Shown: piece by piece, positions 14,938 to 22,450 of the stretch
Layout of the letters: each line of letters begins with the position of its first letter
Position numbering within the stretch: position 1 is the stretch's first letter
Virus record (IMG/VR): IMGVR_UViG_3300030430_002607
Coordinates: 1-32,269 of that record
Strand: one strand, 5' to 3'
Length of the DNA: 32,269 nt
Source: a virus
Program-made: the position numbers and the translations under genes
Notes under the pieces: model-generated
What the model was told of the DNA's origin: nothing
Database searches by the model: none
Seen by the model: only the letters and a program-made list of their open reading frames with translations

Positions 14938-17531
14938 TGGCTGAAGATTCAAAAAATGAAAATGGCGAAAAGAAGACATCTGGGAAGCCAACAGATCCTT
15001 GTTTGTTGATTGACTATGTTCAAGAATTGGCTCAAAAGTCTTTTGATGAGTATAACTCATTTGGATGGAGTAATTTTAAAACTATTGATGTGGATCCAAA
15101 AGTTACACCTGCTAGTATTATTTCTTCTATGACTTCTAGGGGAGGACTATCTGAATTTCTAGAGATGGATAACACCACATTGGGGCTTTTAGTTCCCAAA
15201 GTCAAACTTTTTAAACAATATTATGAAAGCGAAATGGATACTGTTGGTAAATCTGTAGAGTTCTTGTTTGATGATTCTTTTGATAGAGATAGAATTAATG
15301 CTATAACTTTATCTGGACTGGCGAGAAGTGGTGGAGCAGGTATAAAAGAAGTAAATTGGGAATTTAACGGAACAAACCCTGCTGAAGCGGAGAGAGTTAT
15401 AAGTGTGTCAATGAAACTGGTGTTCCAATCTGCGTATGATTTGCTAGGAGACAGATATGATCCTGCTGAAGGTAATATTTTAGCAATTGATCCAGAGTCA
15501 GATTTCCTAGGAGACGATGGAGTAAAATACACTAAAAACTATATTGATTTGATATTGCACCCTCCCAGCAAAACAGATGCTTTTGGCGGAAAAGCAATGG
15601 AAGATGAGGTAGGGAATAAATACGTACCTAAATTTTATCGATTGAAAATGGTTGTTGGATGGGCTGTGCCAGAGGGTAACTTCCCCAATCTACAAGACGA
15701 GCCAGACAGAGAGTATATCAGTGGACAACCACCAAAGCCCAGAGGAGAAAAACTAAAAGAAGAATTAAGAGCGATGGAACTGTCGATTTTCTTAAATCTT
15801 GTTAGCCATCAGTTGGATATTAGAGAAAATGGACAAATTGAATTAAGTATTGATTATGTTGGATCCTTTGAGGAGACAATAAACGGAAATAGTGCAAATG
15901 TATTGACTTTAGATAAATTAGTGTCAGAAGAAATATCTAATCAAGTGGCTGAGGATCAAGATCTTGCTGAGCAAACTAGAGGAATACAAGAAATGCACAG
16001 AAGAAGAATTCAAGATTTAAAAAATAAAATAGATTGTTTAGACTTAAGCAGCGAAGAGGGCAAAGAAAAAGCAAAAGATTATGAGTTAGGTATTAAAACC
16101 TCTGCAGAGTTTATCGGCAAACTTAAGAATGATATTGAGGCTTTTGATGACAATTCAAAAAGCACGATTTATCAACAATTTTTACTAAGAATAAACAGAA
16201 AAGTTAAATCATTTTCTTTGACGGAAGAGCAAGCAAAAGAATGGACAGATTCTCTTGAAACTAGCCTTCGTCCAAAATTTGAAGATCTTGTCAACATAAA
16301 AACAGCAGATCCTGCAGGTGCTGTGGCTACTGGGTTTTTTGATAGTTTTGGAGCAGAAGATCGAGAAGGCGGAGTCCTTAATAATGTTCAATCAGAAGCC
16401 GTTGACATAAGAGGTGACGCTGCAGATCAAGAATCAGAACTTAATGAAGCCATCGATGTTGCCAAAAAAAACTTAGAAGATCTTGAAATAAAGTTTTTGT
16501 ATCTAGGAGATATATTGGATCTAGCATGCGAGTTGTCTAATACTAACTACAACAAACAGATGGACTCAACAATGAAAATTCTATCAGGCCCGATTATGAT
16601 AACGCATCCTAGACAAAATGGTAGAAAAATACACATGAACTTGGCTGATCTTCCCATATCTTATGACGAGTTCCAATTATTTTTCTTTGAGACTGTGGTA
16701 AGGAAAGAACTAGCCTCGTATCCTTTGAGATCATTTATCAAAGATGTACTAGAGAGATTGGTTAAAAGAGTTTTGCAGCCTAGAGAATGTTTTGCAAAAG
16801 GTAGAGAGCAAAGAGAAATAGACATAGGAATGACTAATTTCACTGTTCGTTCTTCAGTTGCACAACAAATGAGACTACAAGTTACAAATCACAAAATTGG
16901 TGGACGCTTTGTGTTAGATCCAAGCGTTTTTAATTCTTTAAACCCAGAGCCTTCAGATCCAGACTCAGACTTTAATTGCATGCTGTTGTATATGACTAGT
17001 TACGCTTCGTATGATCTCAAAGGAGATGAGGGAGAAGACAAGAGCAAAGGAATATATCACTATTTCATTGGTGCAGAAAAAGGCTTGATTCAAAAAATAG
17101 AGTTTTCTCGCTCTGATGTGCAAGGACTTAGGGAGGCAAGACAGGCAGAAAGTAGAAACTTAGGACAGATCAGAGATGTCTATAACGCAAACGTCAGAAT
17201 GATTGGCAATACTTTGTACATACCGGGAATGAAGGTTTTTCTAAACCCTCCTATTGGATTTGGGCGTCCTGAAGCAGGTACGAAAAAGCCAGATGAGGCA
17301 TCAGGCAAGCAAGGCATGTATGGCTCTTTAGCAAATTTATTAGGAATCGGAGGGTATTATGATGTAATCAAAGTACAGTCTACAATTTCTAGAGGATCTG
17401 TATTCTCCACAGAACTAGATTGTGTTTTTGCTCAGTCTGGTGGAGAATCAGATAAACTCAAAGATTTGTGTTCTGGTGTCACCACAGACGCAGGACTTGA
17501 TGCTGAAACGAAAAAGGAGACAGGCTCATGA
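14937..17531 (+). CDS. Large baseplate hub protein (putative)
   Basis: An 864-residue structural protein. The N-terminal third contains folded segments (IKEVNWEFNGTNPAEAERVI, VSMKLVFQSAYDLL, RLKMVVGWAVPEG, LNLVSHQLDIRENGQIELSIDYVGSF) that look like tail-hub beta domains. Residues 350-420 are coiled-coil. The C-terminus has GNTLYIPGMKVFLNPP followed by LGIGGYYDVIKVQSTISRG and a strand ending LDCVFAQSG, the pattern of hub proteins in which an end domain reports a P-G-x-x-x segment and a G-Y-Y-x-V-I strand pair. No lysozyme motif is seen. Position among baseplate genes fits a hub (gp27-like) role; this is inference. Confidence 0.55.
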   Translation: MAEDSKNENGEKKTSGKPTDPCLLIDYVQELAQKSFDEYNSFGWSNFKTIDVDPKVTPASIISSMTSRGGLSEFLEMDNTTLGLLVPKVKLFKQYYESEMDTVGKSVEFLFDDSFDRDRINAITLSGLARSGGAGIKEVNWEFNGTNPAEAERVISVSMKLVFQSAYDLLGDRYDPAEGNILAIDPESDFLGDDGVKYTKNYIDLILHPPSKTDAFGGKAMEDEVGNKYVPKFYRLKMVVGWAVPEGNFPNLQDEPDREYISGQPPKPRGEKLKEELRAMELSIFLNLVSHQLDIRENGQIELSIDYVGSFEETINGNSANVLTLDKLVSEEISNQVAEDQDLAEQTRGIQEMHRRRIQDLKNKIDCLDLSSEEGKEKAKDYELGIKTSAEFIGKLKNDIEAFDDNSKSTIYQQFLLRINRKVKSFSLTEEQAKEWTDSLETSLRPKFEDLVNIKTADPAGAVATGFFDSFGAEDREGGVLNNVQSEAVDIRGDAADQESELNEAIDVAKKNLEDLEIKFLYLGDILDLACELSNTNYNKQMDSTMKILSGPIMITHPRQNGRKIHMNLADLPISYDEFQLFFFETVVRKELASYPLRSFIKDVLERLVKRVLQPRECFAKGREQREIDIGMTNFTVRSSVAQQMRLQVTNHKIGGRFVLDPSVFNSLNPEPSDPDSDFNCMLLYMTSYASYDLKGDEGEDKSKGIYHYFIGAEKGLIQKIEFSRSDVQGLREARQAESRNLGQIRDVYNANVRMIGNTLYIPGMKVFLNPPIGFGRPEAGTKKPDEASGKQGMYGSLANLLGIGGYYDVIKVQSTISRGSVFSTELDCVFAQSGGESDKLKDLCSGVTTDAGLDAETKKETGS

Positions 17532-19000
17532 GAAACGACAAACGATATCTTTTAAAAGAAAGGTTGGCTAAAAAGTTTGACACTAGATACGATGAGGCTC
17601 TAAATAAGTCTCCTGATCAACTTGAAGAAAAGCAAATTAACGAAATTGTAAATGAGATTACTTCATTAAAAGAAAAACTAACTCTTACTCCATATGAAAA
17701 ACAGGTAGTCCCGCTGGGAAAGAACAGTGACAAAACAAAAGTTTTATTTCACAGAAGAAAATATTATAGAGACTACGCCTTACCAGATACTACCAAAAAT
17801 CTTAATGAAATTGATGGCGAAGTGCCGGATGATACCACAAACTTTCAGGGTGAAAGGAATGCTATAGTTTCTCCTTTCGCCACAATTGACTTATTAAATC
17901 AAAAGTCTTTCTATGGCAAAATTGACACAAATAATCGCTCCATATATCCATCAGAAAAGTTTCTTAAGATGGTTAATACAGAAAAGACTGTAATGTTGAT
18001 TAATTTTGTTGCAGACGCAGCAAATGATATGATGGAAAAGATCGAGAGAATGACTCAGACTGGGAAAATTAAAAGCACCTCTACATATGCTCAATTTGAG
18101 CCAAAAACTGGATGGAGTAGTTTTACCTCGGTTCATCATAGTTTCATGAAAGGGGTGTTTGAGTTGTTTATATCAAAATATGCCACTTCTAGTGAGTTTT
18201 TTACTAAAATTGTCGATTTTAACTCATATGTAACACATTTTATTAAATTTTTAAATGCGTTTTTGCCTGTGCATCCCATAACTAGATCAAACATGCAACT
18301 GGCTAGCGTTGTTAATCCAAATATTACTGGTTTAGTGTTTGAAATCGAGTCAGATCCTCATGATAATGATGAAAAAAAATATAAGAAGTATATATTAGAT
18401 CCTCATTTTGAGGATATTACAAAAATAGCAAATGGTTTTGGATTTATGATAGATAAAAATGCTCCATGGAGGTTTATTGCGGATTTGGAATCACCGCAAA
18501 TGCAGCAAAGAATGCAGGATTTGGGATTTTTCACATTGCAAGATATGTTTTCTGCATACTACTACGATACTCATTTATATGAGATTAACGCAATTAGAGA
18601 CTACTTTTTATCTTTTTATGATTCTTATGTAGAGGCTTATCCGTTCTACACCAAAGTTGATGTTTGTGCTGCAGGTGCAAAAACTATTCTTCATCAAAGG
18701 AGAAAAAGAAATAAAAATCCGTTCACCGATTCTAAGTTACTTGAAGTGTATCTTTATATAAAAGCGAAAGAAGGAAACAAAGAATGGAATCAGTCCAACT
18801 TTGATCTCTGTCTAAAAGAAGCAATTTCTGTTTTTAATACGTATGGCTTCGTAAATGCTCTGCACTACATCAATGACAAAACAACCAACATAGTTGGAGA
18901 AGGTGCAAATCCGGGCATGAGAACAAAGATTGAAGAAAATTATCGAATATATTCTACTCGTCAAACGTATAATAATAGCACATATACAATTAAATTATAG
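17528..19000 (+). CDS. Conserved virion-module protein of unknown function
   Basis: A 490-residue soluble protein with a charged helical N-terminus. A distinctive central block reads VHPITRSNMQLASVVNPNIT, then GLVFEIESDPHDND, then a helix and GFMIDKNAPWRFIADLESP. I recognise this block from marine myoviruses but know no function for it. The start overlaps the preceding stop by 4 bases, so it belongs to the baseplate operon. Its last codons (STRQTYNN) contain the bipartite promoter at 18945-18973 that faces the polymerase gene, which may constrain the C-terminal sequence. Confidence 0.6.
   Translation: MRNDKRYLLKERLAKKFDTRYDEALNKSPDQLEEKQINEIVNEITSLKEKLTLTPYEKQVVPLGKNSDKTKVLFHRRKYYRDYALPDTTKNLNEIDGEVPDDTTNFQGERNAIVSPFATIDLLNQKSFYGKIDTNNRSIYPSEKFLKMVNTEKTVMLINFVADAANDMMEKIERMTQTGKIKSTSTYAQFEPKTGWSSFTSVHHSFMKGVFELFISKYATSSEFFTKIVDFNSYVTHFIKFLNAFLPVHPITRSNMQLASVVNPNITGLVFEIESDPHDNDEKKYKKYILDPHFEDITKIANGFGFMIDKNAPWRFIADLESPQMQQRMQDLGFFTLQDMFSAYYYDTHLYEINAIRDYFLSFYDSYVEAYPFYTKVDVCAAGAKTILHQRRKRNKNPFTDSKLLEVYLYIKAKEGNKEWNQSNFDLCLKEAISVFNTYGFVNALHYINDKTTNIVGEGANPGMRTKIEENYRIYSTRQTYNNSTYTIKL
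18945..18973 (+). promoter_or_regulatory. Bipartite early/middle promoter, copy 1 (inside preceding gene)
   Basis: GAATA at 18945-18949, exactly 13 bases, AAACG at 18963-18967, then TATAAT at 18968-18973. It is wholly inside the coding sequence of the last structural gene, 35 bases before the DNA polymerase ATG, and marks the switch from late to replication genes. Confidence 0.8.
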
Positions 19001-19008
19001 GAGGAAAT

Positions 19009-20190
19009 ATGCTGTTTCAAACACTCGATGACAAATCAGAGTGTGTCGGTGTGTATTCCAACGGCGAACTTCATTTCAAAGATATCCCAGAAGGATTGTC
19101 TAAGACTTGGGGCTATTCAAACTTTTTATATGGAATGCCTATCGATTATGCTCAACTATATGTTAACGGAAAAAGCCTTGATGATGTGTGTCCATCTCAT
19201 CTTTTAGAAGATTGGGAAAGGGTTACAAACAGACTAAAGGCTTTCATTCGTTCAAACCAACTAGCAAAGGTTAATCTAGCAGAGAACTGCTTTTTTGACT
19301 TAACGCCAGAGAGGTTTCTCAAAGAATACTGCAATATCAGAAATCAAATCTGTGAGTGGGTATTTGAGAAATATTCTCGCCCAGACAACTACGATCATTT
19401 GTTGCAAGTGCAGCAAGTTTTGTCTGATATCAAGTACCGTAAAGTGAATTTAGATACTAAAGTATTACAAGATTTTTGGACAGAACCAAAAGCAAAACTT
19501 CTTTACAAGAAATTTACAGGCAGAGATGCCTACTGTGATTATAATTTATTCGGCTCTAAAACAGGCAGGCTGAGCCTTTCAGGCAACTCCCTACCCCTAA
19601 TGAACATGAAGAAGGAATACAGGGCTTGTATCAAGCCTAACAACGATTTCTTTATTGAACTAGATTATAACGCAGCAGAAGCAAGAGTCGTACTTGCTCT
19701 ACTCGGATTAGATCAGCCTGATGAAGATATACACGACTATAACGCAAAAAATCTCTATCACAGTACCAGAGACGAAGCGAAGAAAAGATTCTTTGCTTGG
19801 TTGTATAATCCGAACTCAGATGATACAGTCTCTAATGGGCAATATGATAGAGATTTAATTTTGGGCAGATACTTTCTATACGGTTCAGTAGAGAATTTAT
19901 TCAAAAGAAAGATACAATGTGATGATTATCATGCTTTAAACTACCTTATCCAAAGCACATGTGCAGATATGGTACTCGATAGAATGGTGGCGATCTACAA
20001 ACTCCTACAGGGCAGAAAGAGTTATGTAGCGTTCACCCTTCACGACAGTGTTATTATTGACTTTGCTTCCGAAGATAAGGAACTTATAAAACCAATCATC
20101 GAAGAATACAGAAGTACTAAATTGGGCAGATTTGTTACGAATGTATCAGCAGGAAAGGATTTATATAATATTAATAAAATATGTATATAA
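19009..20190 (+). CDS. Family A DNA polymerase, polymerase domain only
   Basis: A 393-residue replicative-type polymerase. Motifs in order: TGRLS (185-189); motif A LDYNAAEAR with Asp219 as metal ligand; O-helix RDEAKKRFFAWLY with R254, K258, F262 and Y266 matching E. coli Pol I R754, K758, F762 and Y766; NYLIQSTCADMV (Q-x-T-x-A-D); motif C LHDS with His345-Asp346. The Glu usual after HD is Ser347. Residues 1-170 hold a thumb-like helical region but no DxE or other exonuclease motif, so proofreading must come from another protein or be absent. T4 itself uses a family B polymerase (gp43). AGGAGG precedes the ATG, and the bipartite promoter lies 35 bases upstream. Confidence 0.9.
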   Translation: MLFQTLDDKSECVGVYSNGELHFKDIPEGLSKTWGYSNFLYGMPIDYAQLYVNGKSLDDVCPSHLLEDWERVTNRLKAFIRSNQLAKVNLAENCFFDLTPERFLKEYCNIRNQICEWVFEKYSRPDNYDHLLQVQQVLSDIKYRKVNLDTKVLQDFWTEPKAKLLYKKFTGRDAYCDYNLFGSKTGRLSLSGNSLPLMNMKKEYRACIKPNNDFFIELDYNAAEARVVLALLGLDQPDEDIHDYNAKNLYHSTRDEAKKRFFAWLYNPNSDDTVSNGQYDRDLILGRYFLYGSVENLFKRKIQCDDYHALNYLIQSTCADMVLDRMVAIYKLLQGRKSYVAFTLHDSVIIDFASEDKELIKPIIEEYRSTKLGRFVTNVSAGKDLYNINKICI

Positions 20191-20300
20191 TTTATATAAT
20201 TGTTAATATATTATTAATAATATTATAAAAACACAATAAAATATTAATATTTGAGTATTAATAAAAGTTATAATAAGAATTAAAAATAAGGAGATAAGAA
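20191..20300 (+). other. Almost pure A+T intergenic tract
   Basis: About 110 bases with very few G or C, made of overlapping TTAATA, AATATT and TATTAATA words that can pair in several ways. It separates polymerase and FtsZ-like genes. It lacks the bipartite promoter seen elsewhere. A TATAAT at 20269-20274 is present without a well-spaced partner. It could be an easily melted origin-type or promoter region; I cannot decide from the sequence. Confidence 0.5.
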
Positions 20301-20305
20301 ATAAA

Positions 20306-21145
20306 ATGAATATTATTGGATTAGGAAAAGCAGGATGTAAAATAGCACAACTATTTAAAGAATATCCTCAGTATACTGTCTTTTTACTTGACTCAGATGA
20401 TAAGTATAAAAGAAAGAAAAATTGTTTTCACATACCTCAGCAACAATCAGCAGAACTTTATGATGCAAGTGCGATAGATTTAACAAAACTTGTAAAGTCC
20501 CTCGATGATGATGAGGAAGTGTATTTTATTGTCTGTGGATCAGGAAAGATATCGGCATGTTCTCTTTGGATTTTGCAGCAATTAAAACATAGAAAGATCA
20601 ACATTTTATATATCAAACCAGATGTTGACAAACTAGACAATAAATCTAGATTAAGAAATCGAGCACACTTTCATATTCTTCAGGAGTATACAAGATCAGG
20701 TGTTTTTGAAAAAATGTTTATATTTGACAATAATATGGTTTCAGATATAGTTGGAAAGTCTTCAATACTTAACTTTTACCCAAAGATTAACAGACTGGTT
20801 GCAACATCTATACATTGGCTTAACATATACATGAATACAGATCCCGTATTTGATACTTTTAGAGAAAAGTATATAAGTTCTAGAATAGGGACTATTGGAG
20901 TTATAGATCTCGAACAATATCAAGTTATGGATTGCTCTGGCATAAAAAATGCAAATCAGATTGAATATTTCTTTGGCATCAACCGTATAAGAATAGAGAA
21001 CGATGAAGAACTGTTTGATAAATTAAACAATATGGCTTCATCGGAATCAGAGCAAAAGTCTATCTCTTTTGGAGTTTATACTACAGATTTGGAAGAAGGC
21101 TTTTCGTTCGCTTTGAAAACATCATCTGAAATTCAATCTGAATAA
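20306..21145 (+). CDS. Divergent tubulin/FtsZ-like protein
   Basis: A 279-residue protein. Its order of elements follows FtsZ: N-terminal strand and Gly loop NIIGLGKAGCKIA (compare the FtsZ start V-I-G-V-G-G-G-G); second strand TVFLLDSDD; VYFIVCGSGKISACS at residues 72-86 where FtsZ has its GGGTG(T/S)G signature; ILYIKPD (FtsZ V-V-T-K-P-F); an Arg-rich helix followed by a strand and DNN (FtsZ I-P-N-D); then helix INRLVATSIHWLN. The Gly signature is reduced to CGSG, so nucleotide binding and polymerisation are uncertain. The C-terminal half is shorter than in FtsZ. The fold call is by-eye inference. It sits between the polymerase and gp32-region genes. AAGGAG precedes the ATG by 11 bases. Confidence 0.55.
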   Translation: MNIIGLGKAGCKIAQLFKEYPQYTVFLLDSDDKYKRKKNCFHIPQQQSAELYDASAIDLTKLVKSLDDDEEVYFIVCGSGKISACSLWILQQLKHRKINILYIKPDVDKLDNKSRLRNRAHFHILQEYTRSGVFEKMFIFDNNMVSDIVGKSSILNFYPKINRLVATSIHWLNIYMNTDPVFDTFREKYISSRIGTIGVIDLEQYQVMDCSGIKNANQIEYFFGINRIRIENDEELFDKLNNMASSESEQKSISFGVYTTDLEEGFSFALKTSSEIQSE

Positions 21146-21168
21146 AACACTGTTCTCAAACGTATAAA
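21140..21168 (+). promoter_or_regulatory. Bipartite early/middle promoter, copy 2
   Basis: GAATA at 21140-21144 (overlapping the Glu-stop codons of the upstream gene), 13 bases, AAACG at 21158-21162, then TATAAA at 21163-21168. It faces the SH3-like gene, whose ATG is 24 bases downstream. Confidence 0.75.
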
Positions 21169-21192
21169 AGATGTCAACAAAAGGAGATAAAA

Positions 21193-21474
21193 ATGACAAA
21201 CATTAAATACTATCGTGGAACTTTTTCCAAATCAAACGGAGAATTACGAACAATGTTCTTTGTTCGCTCTCAGGATCTACCTATCACCTTTGTGCAAAAC
21301 AATACCAAAGGCACAGGTAAACAACGCAATCTTAAAGAAGGCTTAGAAACCGTATGGGATCTTCAGGCTCAAGGATGGCGTACCTTCAATTGGCGTACTG
21401 CGAATACCGATGAAGTAGTTTCTTTTGAAGGAAATCAAGAAATTTTGAATAATTTCAACAACTCAAACGTATAA
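21193..21474 (+). CDS. Small SH3-like beta-barrel protein
   Basis: A 93-residue protein: MTNIKYYRGTFSKSNGELR, TMFFVRSQDLP, KGTGKQRNLKEGLETVWDLQ, then GWRTFNWRTANTDEVV. The short strands with F-x-R, K-R-N-L-x-x-G-x-E-x-V-W-D and F-N-W match a small family in T4-like phages usually labelled SH3-fold protein, of unknown job. Its placement before gp32 and under a bipartite promoter suggests early or middle expression. AAAGGAG lies upstream of the ATG. Its last codons and stop overlap the promoter for gp32. Confidence 0.7.
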   Translation: MTNIKYYRGTFSKSNGELRTMFFVRSQDLPITFVQNNTKGTGKQRNLKEGLETVWDLQAQGWRTFNWRTANTDEVVSFEGNQEILNNFNNSNV

Positions 21475-21475
21475 T
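21447..21475 (+). promoter_or_regulatory. Bipartite early/middle promoter, copy 3 (for gene 32)
   Basis: GAATA at 21447-21451, 13 bases, AAACG at 21465-21469, then TATAAT at 21470-21475. It overlaps the final codons and stop of the preceding gene and lies 74 bases upstream of the gp32-like start. Confidence 0.8.
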
Positions 21476-21482
21476 AAGATAG

Positions 21483-21506
21483 AGGGATGATAGATCAATC
21501 ATCTCT
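21483..21506 (+). promoter_or_regulatory. Hairpin at the 5' end of the gene 32 leader
   Basis: AGGGATGAT (21483-21491) pairs with ATCATCTCT (21498-21506), nine pairs including one G-T, around AGATCA. It should form at the extreme 5' end of RNA from the promoter just upstream. Downstream to the ATG the leader is A-rich and unstructured. T4 gene 32 mRNA has a 5' pseudoknot plus an unstructured operator for autogenous repression; the resemblance is architectural only. Confidence 0.5.
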
Positions 21507-21549
21507 ACTTTAGACAAAAAGTCAAAATTTAAACAAAGGAGAAAATATT

Positions 21550-22317
21550 ATGGCTATTGATTTTAATAAAATGAGACAAAAACTCAATGCATTGCAAGGA
21601 AATGGCAATGGAAACTCAACCCAAAACGCATTTTGGAAACCACAAGACGGTGATCAAACGATTCGCATTGTTTGTCCCGAAGACGGAGATCCGTTCAAGC
21701 AATATTACTTTCATTATAATGTAGGTAAGAATCCCGGATTTTTGTGTAATAAAAAGATGCACGGCGAAGATTGCCCTGTGTGCGACTTTGCATGGAGCAC
21801 TTATAATGACGCAAAGAAGGCAGGTGATACTGAAACACTCAAGTTCTGTAAAACCTTGTTTGCTAAAGAACGCTTTTTCTCACCTGTTGTAGTTCGAGGT
21901 GAAGAAGATCAAGGTATTAAATTGTGGGGCTACGGAAAGACGGCTTATGGCGAATTGATCGGACTGGTAACTAATCCCGACTATGGTGATATTACTGATG
22001 TTGATGGCGGTACTGACTTGTCAATCAACTATGGTAAACCACCCGGTGCGCAGTTCCCAGTAACTAAAATCACTCCACGTCGTCGCCCAAGTGCTTTGGC
22101 AGAAACCTCTGAAGACACAGTCCGCATCATGGATACAATGCCTTCATTCACAGAGAATTTCAACACCAAAACTACGGAAGAAATCGAAACTATGCTTTCT
22201 GAATTCTTGAACGCCGAAGCAGGTACATCGACTGCTGATAACTCTACTGGTACTACCAAGTATTCTAATTCAGAGACATCAGACGTTGATGCAGCATTCA
22301 AAGAGTTATTATCATAA
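21550..22317 (+). CDS. 32: Single-stranded DNA-binding protein, T4 gp32-like
   Basis: A 255-residue protein that coats ssDNA during replication and recombination and works with the polymerase, helicase and UvsX encoded around it. The N-terminal basic segment (MAIDFNKMRQKLNALQ) is the cooperativity region. The core has a zinc site: His55, Cys66, Cys75 and Cys78 (FLCNKKMHGEDCPVCDF), like the His-Cys-Cys-Cys site of gp32. The acidic, Ser/Thr-rich C-terminal tail ends SDVDAAFKELLS. T4 gp32 is 301 residues. Start: AAAGGAG then an A-rich spacer to ATG. Confidence 0.9.
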   Translation: MAIDFNKMRQKLNALQGNGNGNSTQNAFWKPQDGDQTIRIVCPEDGDPFKQYYFHYNVGKNPGFLCNKKMHGEDCPVCDFAWSTYNDAKKAGDTETLKFCKTLFAKERFFSPVVVRGEEDQGIKLWGYGKTAYGELIGLVTNPDYGDITDVDGGTDLSINYGKPPGAQFPVTKITPRRRPSALAETSEDTVRIMDTMPSFTENFNTKTTEEIETMLSEFLNAEAGTSTADNSTGTTKYSNSETSDVDAAFKELLS

Positions 22318-22334
22318 AATATCTCCTATGATAT

Positions 22335-22426
22335 GTGAGTTTGGTAGTTCTCACCAAAAACTGCTAGCGAGAAATGTTCACCTCGCTTATCGATAACCGC
22401 AGGTAGGCATGGGTTTACAGATGCCT
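22335..22426 (+). promoter_or_regulatory. Structured leader of uvsX: three stem-loops
   Basis: Three consecutive perfect hairpins, each with a 10-nt loop: GTGAG/CTCAC (22335-22354), AGCGAG/CTCGCT (22366-22387), AGGCAT/ATGCCT (22405-22426). The third is followed by TTATTTT and may be a weak terminator. No bipartite promoter is visible here, so uvsX is probably read from gene 32 through this region. A role in attenuation or translational control, or as a processed small RNA, is inference. Confidence 0.5.
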
Positions 22427-22450
22427 TATTTTACAAACAATGGAGAAAAA

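Noticed and set aside
20251-20274. TTGAGT...TATAAT as a standard promoter for the FtsZ-like gene
   Set aside because: The spacer is 12 bases, too short for a sigma70-type promoter, and in a tract this AT-rich such hexamers arise by chance.
22335-22426. The three hairpins as a tRNA
   Set aside because: Loops are 10 nt, there is no acceptor stem closing the array, and no T-loop consensus is present.
22409-22450. Upstream ATG for uvsX
   Set aside because: It lies within a leader hairpin without a ribosome site, while the ATG at 22451 has GGAG at the right distance and gives a typical UvsX start.
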